Of a stretch of DNA of 64,000 bases, positions 63,107 through 64,000 are shown piece by piece; positions within the stretch are counted from its first letter, which is position 1, and the number at the start of each line of letters is the position of its first letter. The translations under genes were made by a program, and so were the position numbers. The notes beneath the pieces are model-generated. The model worked only from the letters and a program-made list of their open reading frames with translations, made no database searches and was not told the origin of the DNA. The stretch is from NCBI GenBank assembly GCA_009733575.1, contig ML769457.1:126619-190618 (forward strand), written 5' to 3'. This DNA is from Gymnopus androsaceus JB14. Its lineage: Eukaryota; Basidiomycota; Agaricomycetes; Agaricales; Omphalotaceae.

Positions 63107-64000
63107 TACATATTAGATGTTCTACTTGTAGCGTTACGTTCGGCGAATAGCTGTTGTAGTTGTAATTTTTGCCCTAATATGTCGCTACATCGTCTGGCGA
63201 GATCACCTTCGTTGGGTGTCGGCCATCCTTGACTCTTGATCCTAACTTTTAGTCTGTAAATGTGATACAGACAGTGGTGAGCGTGATTTTCTGAATCTAG
63301 AATCTTCTATGAGCTCATGATTGACAATTCATGCAAGCAGAAATATATGTAAAGGTCGTATGTGCCTGGGTATTTCGCCAATATCGGCTCACTGAGCAGT
63401 GGAGTGCACCGAACATGGCAATCATGGAGGTATTATAGAAGGCCACGGTAAATCATACGTATTACACATACAGAACAGTTTGCGACATATTTCTCTTTCT
63501 CGCTCGTCAGTTTCTTTGCATAATTGGACCGGTCAAAGCGTGGTCTACGGCATGAGGGAGCACTGGTGTTGTGCCCAAAGGCCACAGAGCTGCCTGGACA
63601 TTCCTTTGTCTTGTAGGGTTTTTTGTCCCTCGTAGTATATAATCTCCAATTTCTCGATATTCCTACTACCTTACCATATCTCACATAGAGCTCGATAGTG
63701 AGCTTCTTTTGTTTTTGTCATCCCACCCTTACCACTTTCCCAGTTCTTGGTTTTTTTTTCTTCTTTCATTTACATCTCATGTATTACATACATTTCGCCA
63801 GTGCCGGCTTGAGCTAGGCGTTCCCTTTTGGGTCGCTTGCGAGAGAGCATCGGTGACCAAACAAATATTGTTTTACTCCCAATACTCTCGCGCCAGCTTT
63901 TCCCCTTCCTTCTCAGCAGACGAGCACCATAGACCGTACCGAAATCTTTTATTGTCTCTGCTCTCAACATCTAGTGCGCTTCTTTCCCGGCTCGTGATAC
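63107..64000. other. Intergenic to window end, no gene recognised
   Basis: Only short frames without family resemblance. A small minus-strand frame near 63770-63970 is basic but unassigned and could belong to a gene beyond the edge. Confidence 0.45.

Overview
The window is nuclear DNA from a filamentous basidiomycete, most likely a mushroom-forming member of the Agaricomycetes. Genes are dense, lie on both strands and are broken by many introns of about 50-60 bases with GT-AG (twice GC-AG) borders. Several families are typical of this group: DUF6533 membrane proteins, fungal SLATT two-TM proteins, GMC alcohol oxidases and Helitron-type remnants. All exon models here were read by eye from splice signals and family similarity. 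No search was run.

Layout. 1-3.6 kb is a decayed region with a Helitron-like coding remnant, a stray copy of a PAT1 exon and one orphan reading frame. 3.6-16 kb holds housekeeping genes: PAT1 (mRNA decapping), a makorin-type RING/CCCH ubiquitin ligase, HFI1/ADA1 (SAGA), a DPB11/TopBP1-like BRCT protein with a frame-broken tail, mitoferrin and a xanthine/hypoxanthine phosphoribosyltransferase. 16-20.5 kb is a direct segmental duplication carrying an intact fungal SLATT gene and a broken copy. 20.7-26 kb carries a JEN1-type carboxylate transporter, an AIF2/FSP1-like flavoprotein and a DUF6533 membrane protein. 28-37 kb has a YANK/STK32 kinase divergent from guanylate kinase, then a full-length ABCC transporter.

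37-43 kb is transposon-rich. It contains a tRNA-Ala with an intron, a hAT-type miniature element with a clear 8-bp target duplication, and a secreted-protein pseudogene split by nested terminal-inverted-repeat elements. 43-44.5 kb is a secreted class 3 lipase. 45.3-51.8 kb is the complete adenylate cyclase (Ras-association region, leucine-rich repeats, PP2C-like domain, class III catalytic domain). 52-57 kb is a tandem pair of GMC oxidoreductases, one dead and one intact. 57.6-64 kb holds proteasome subunit beta-7 (PRE4), two duplicated intron-containing tRNA-Gln genes, mitochondrial ribosomal protein uL5m and a PP2A-family phosphatase.

Three themes stand out. Local duplication followed by decay of one copy has occurred in the SLATT, GMC and PAT1-fragment cases, while both tRNA-Gln copies look intact. 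Non-autonomous DNA transposons have inserted between 38 and 42 kb. Single-base frame breaks recur in otherwise conserved genes, which may be real decay or assembly error. Signalling genes (adenylate cyclase, YANK kinase, PP2A-type phosphatase) are present but show no sign of clustering by function.
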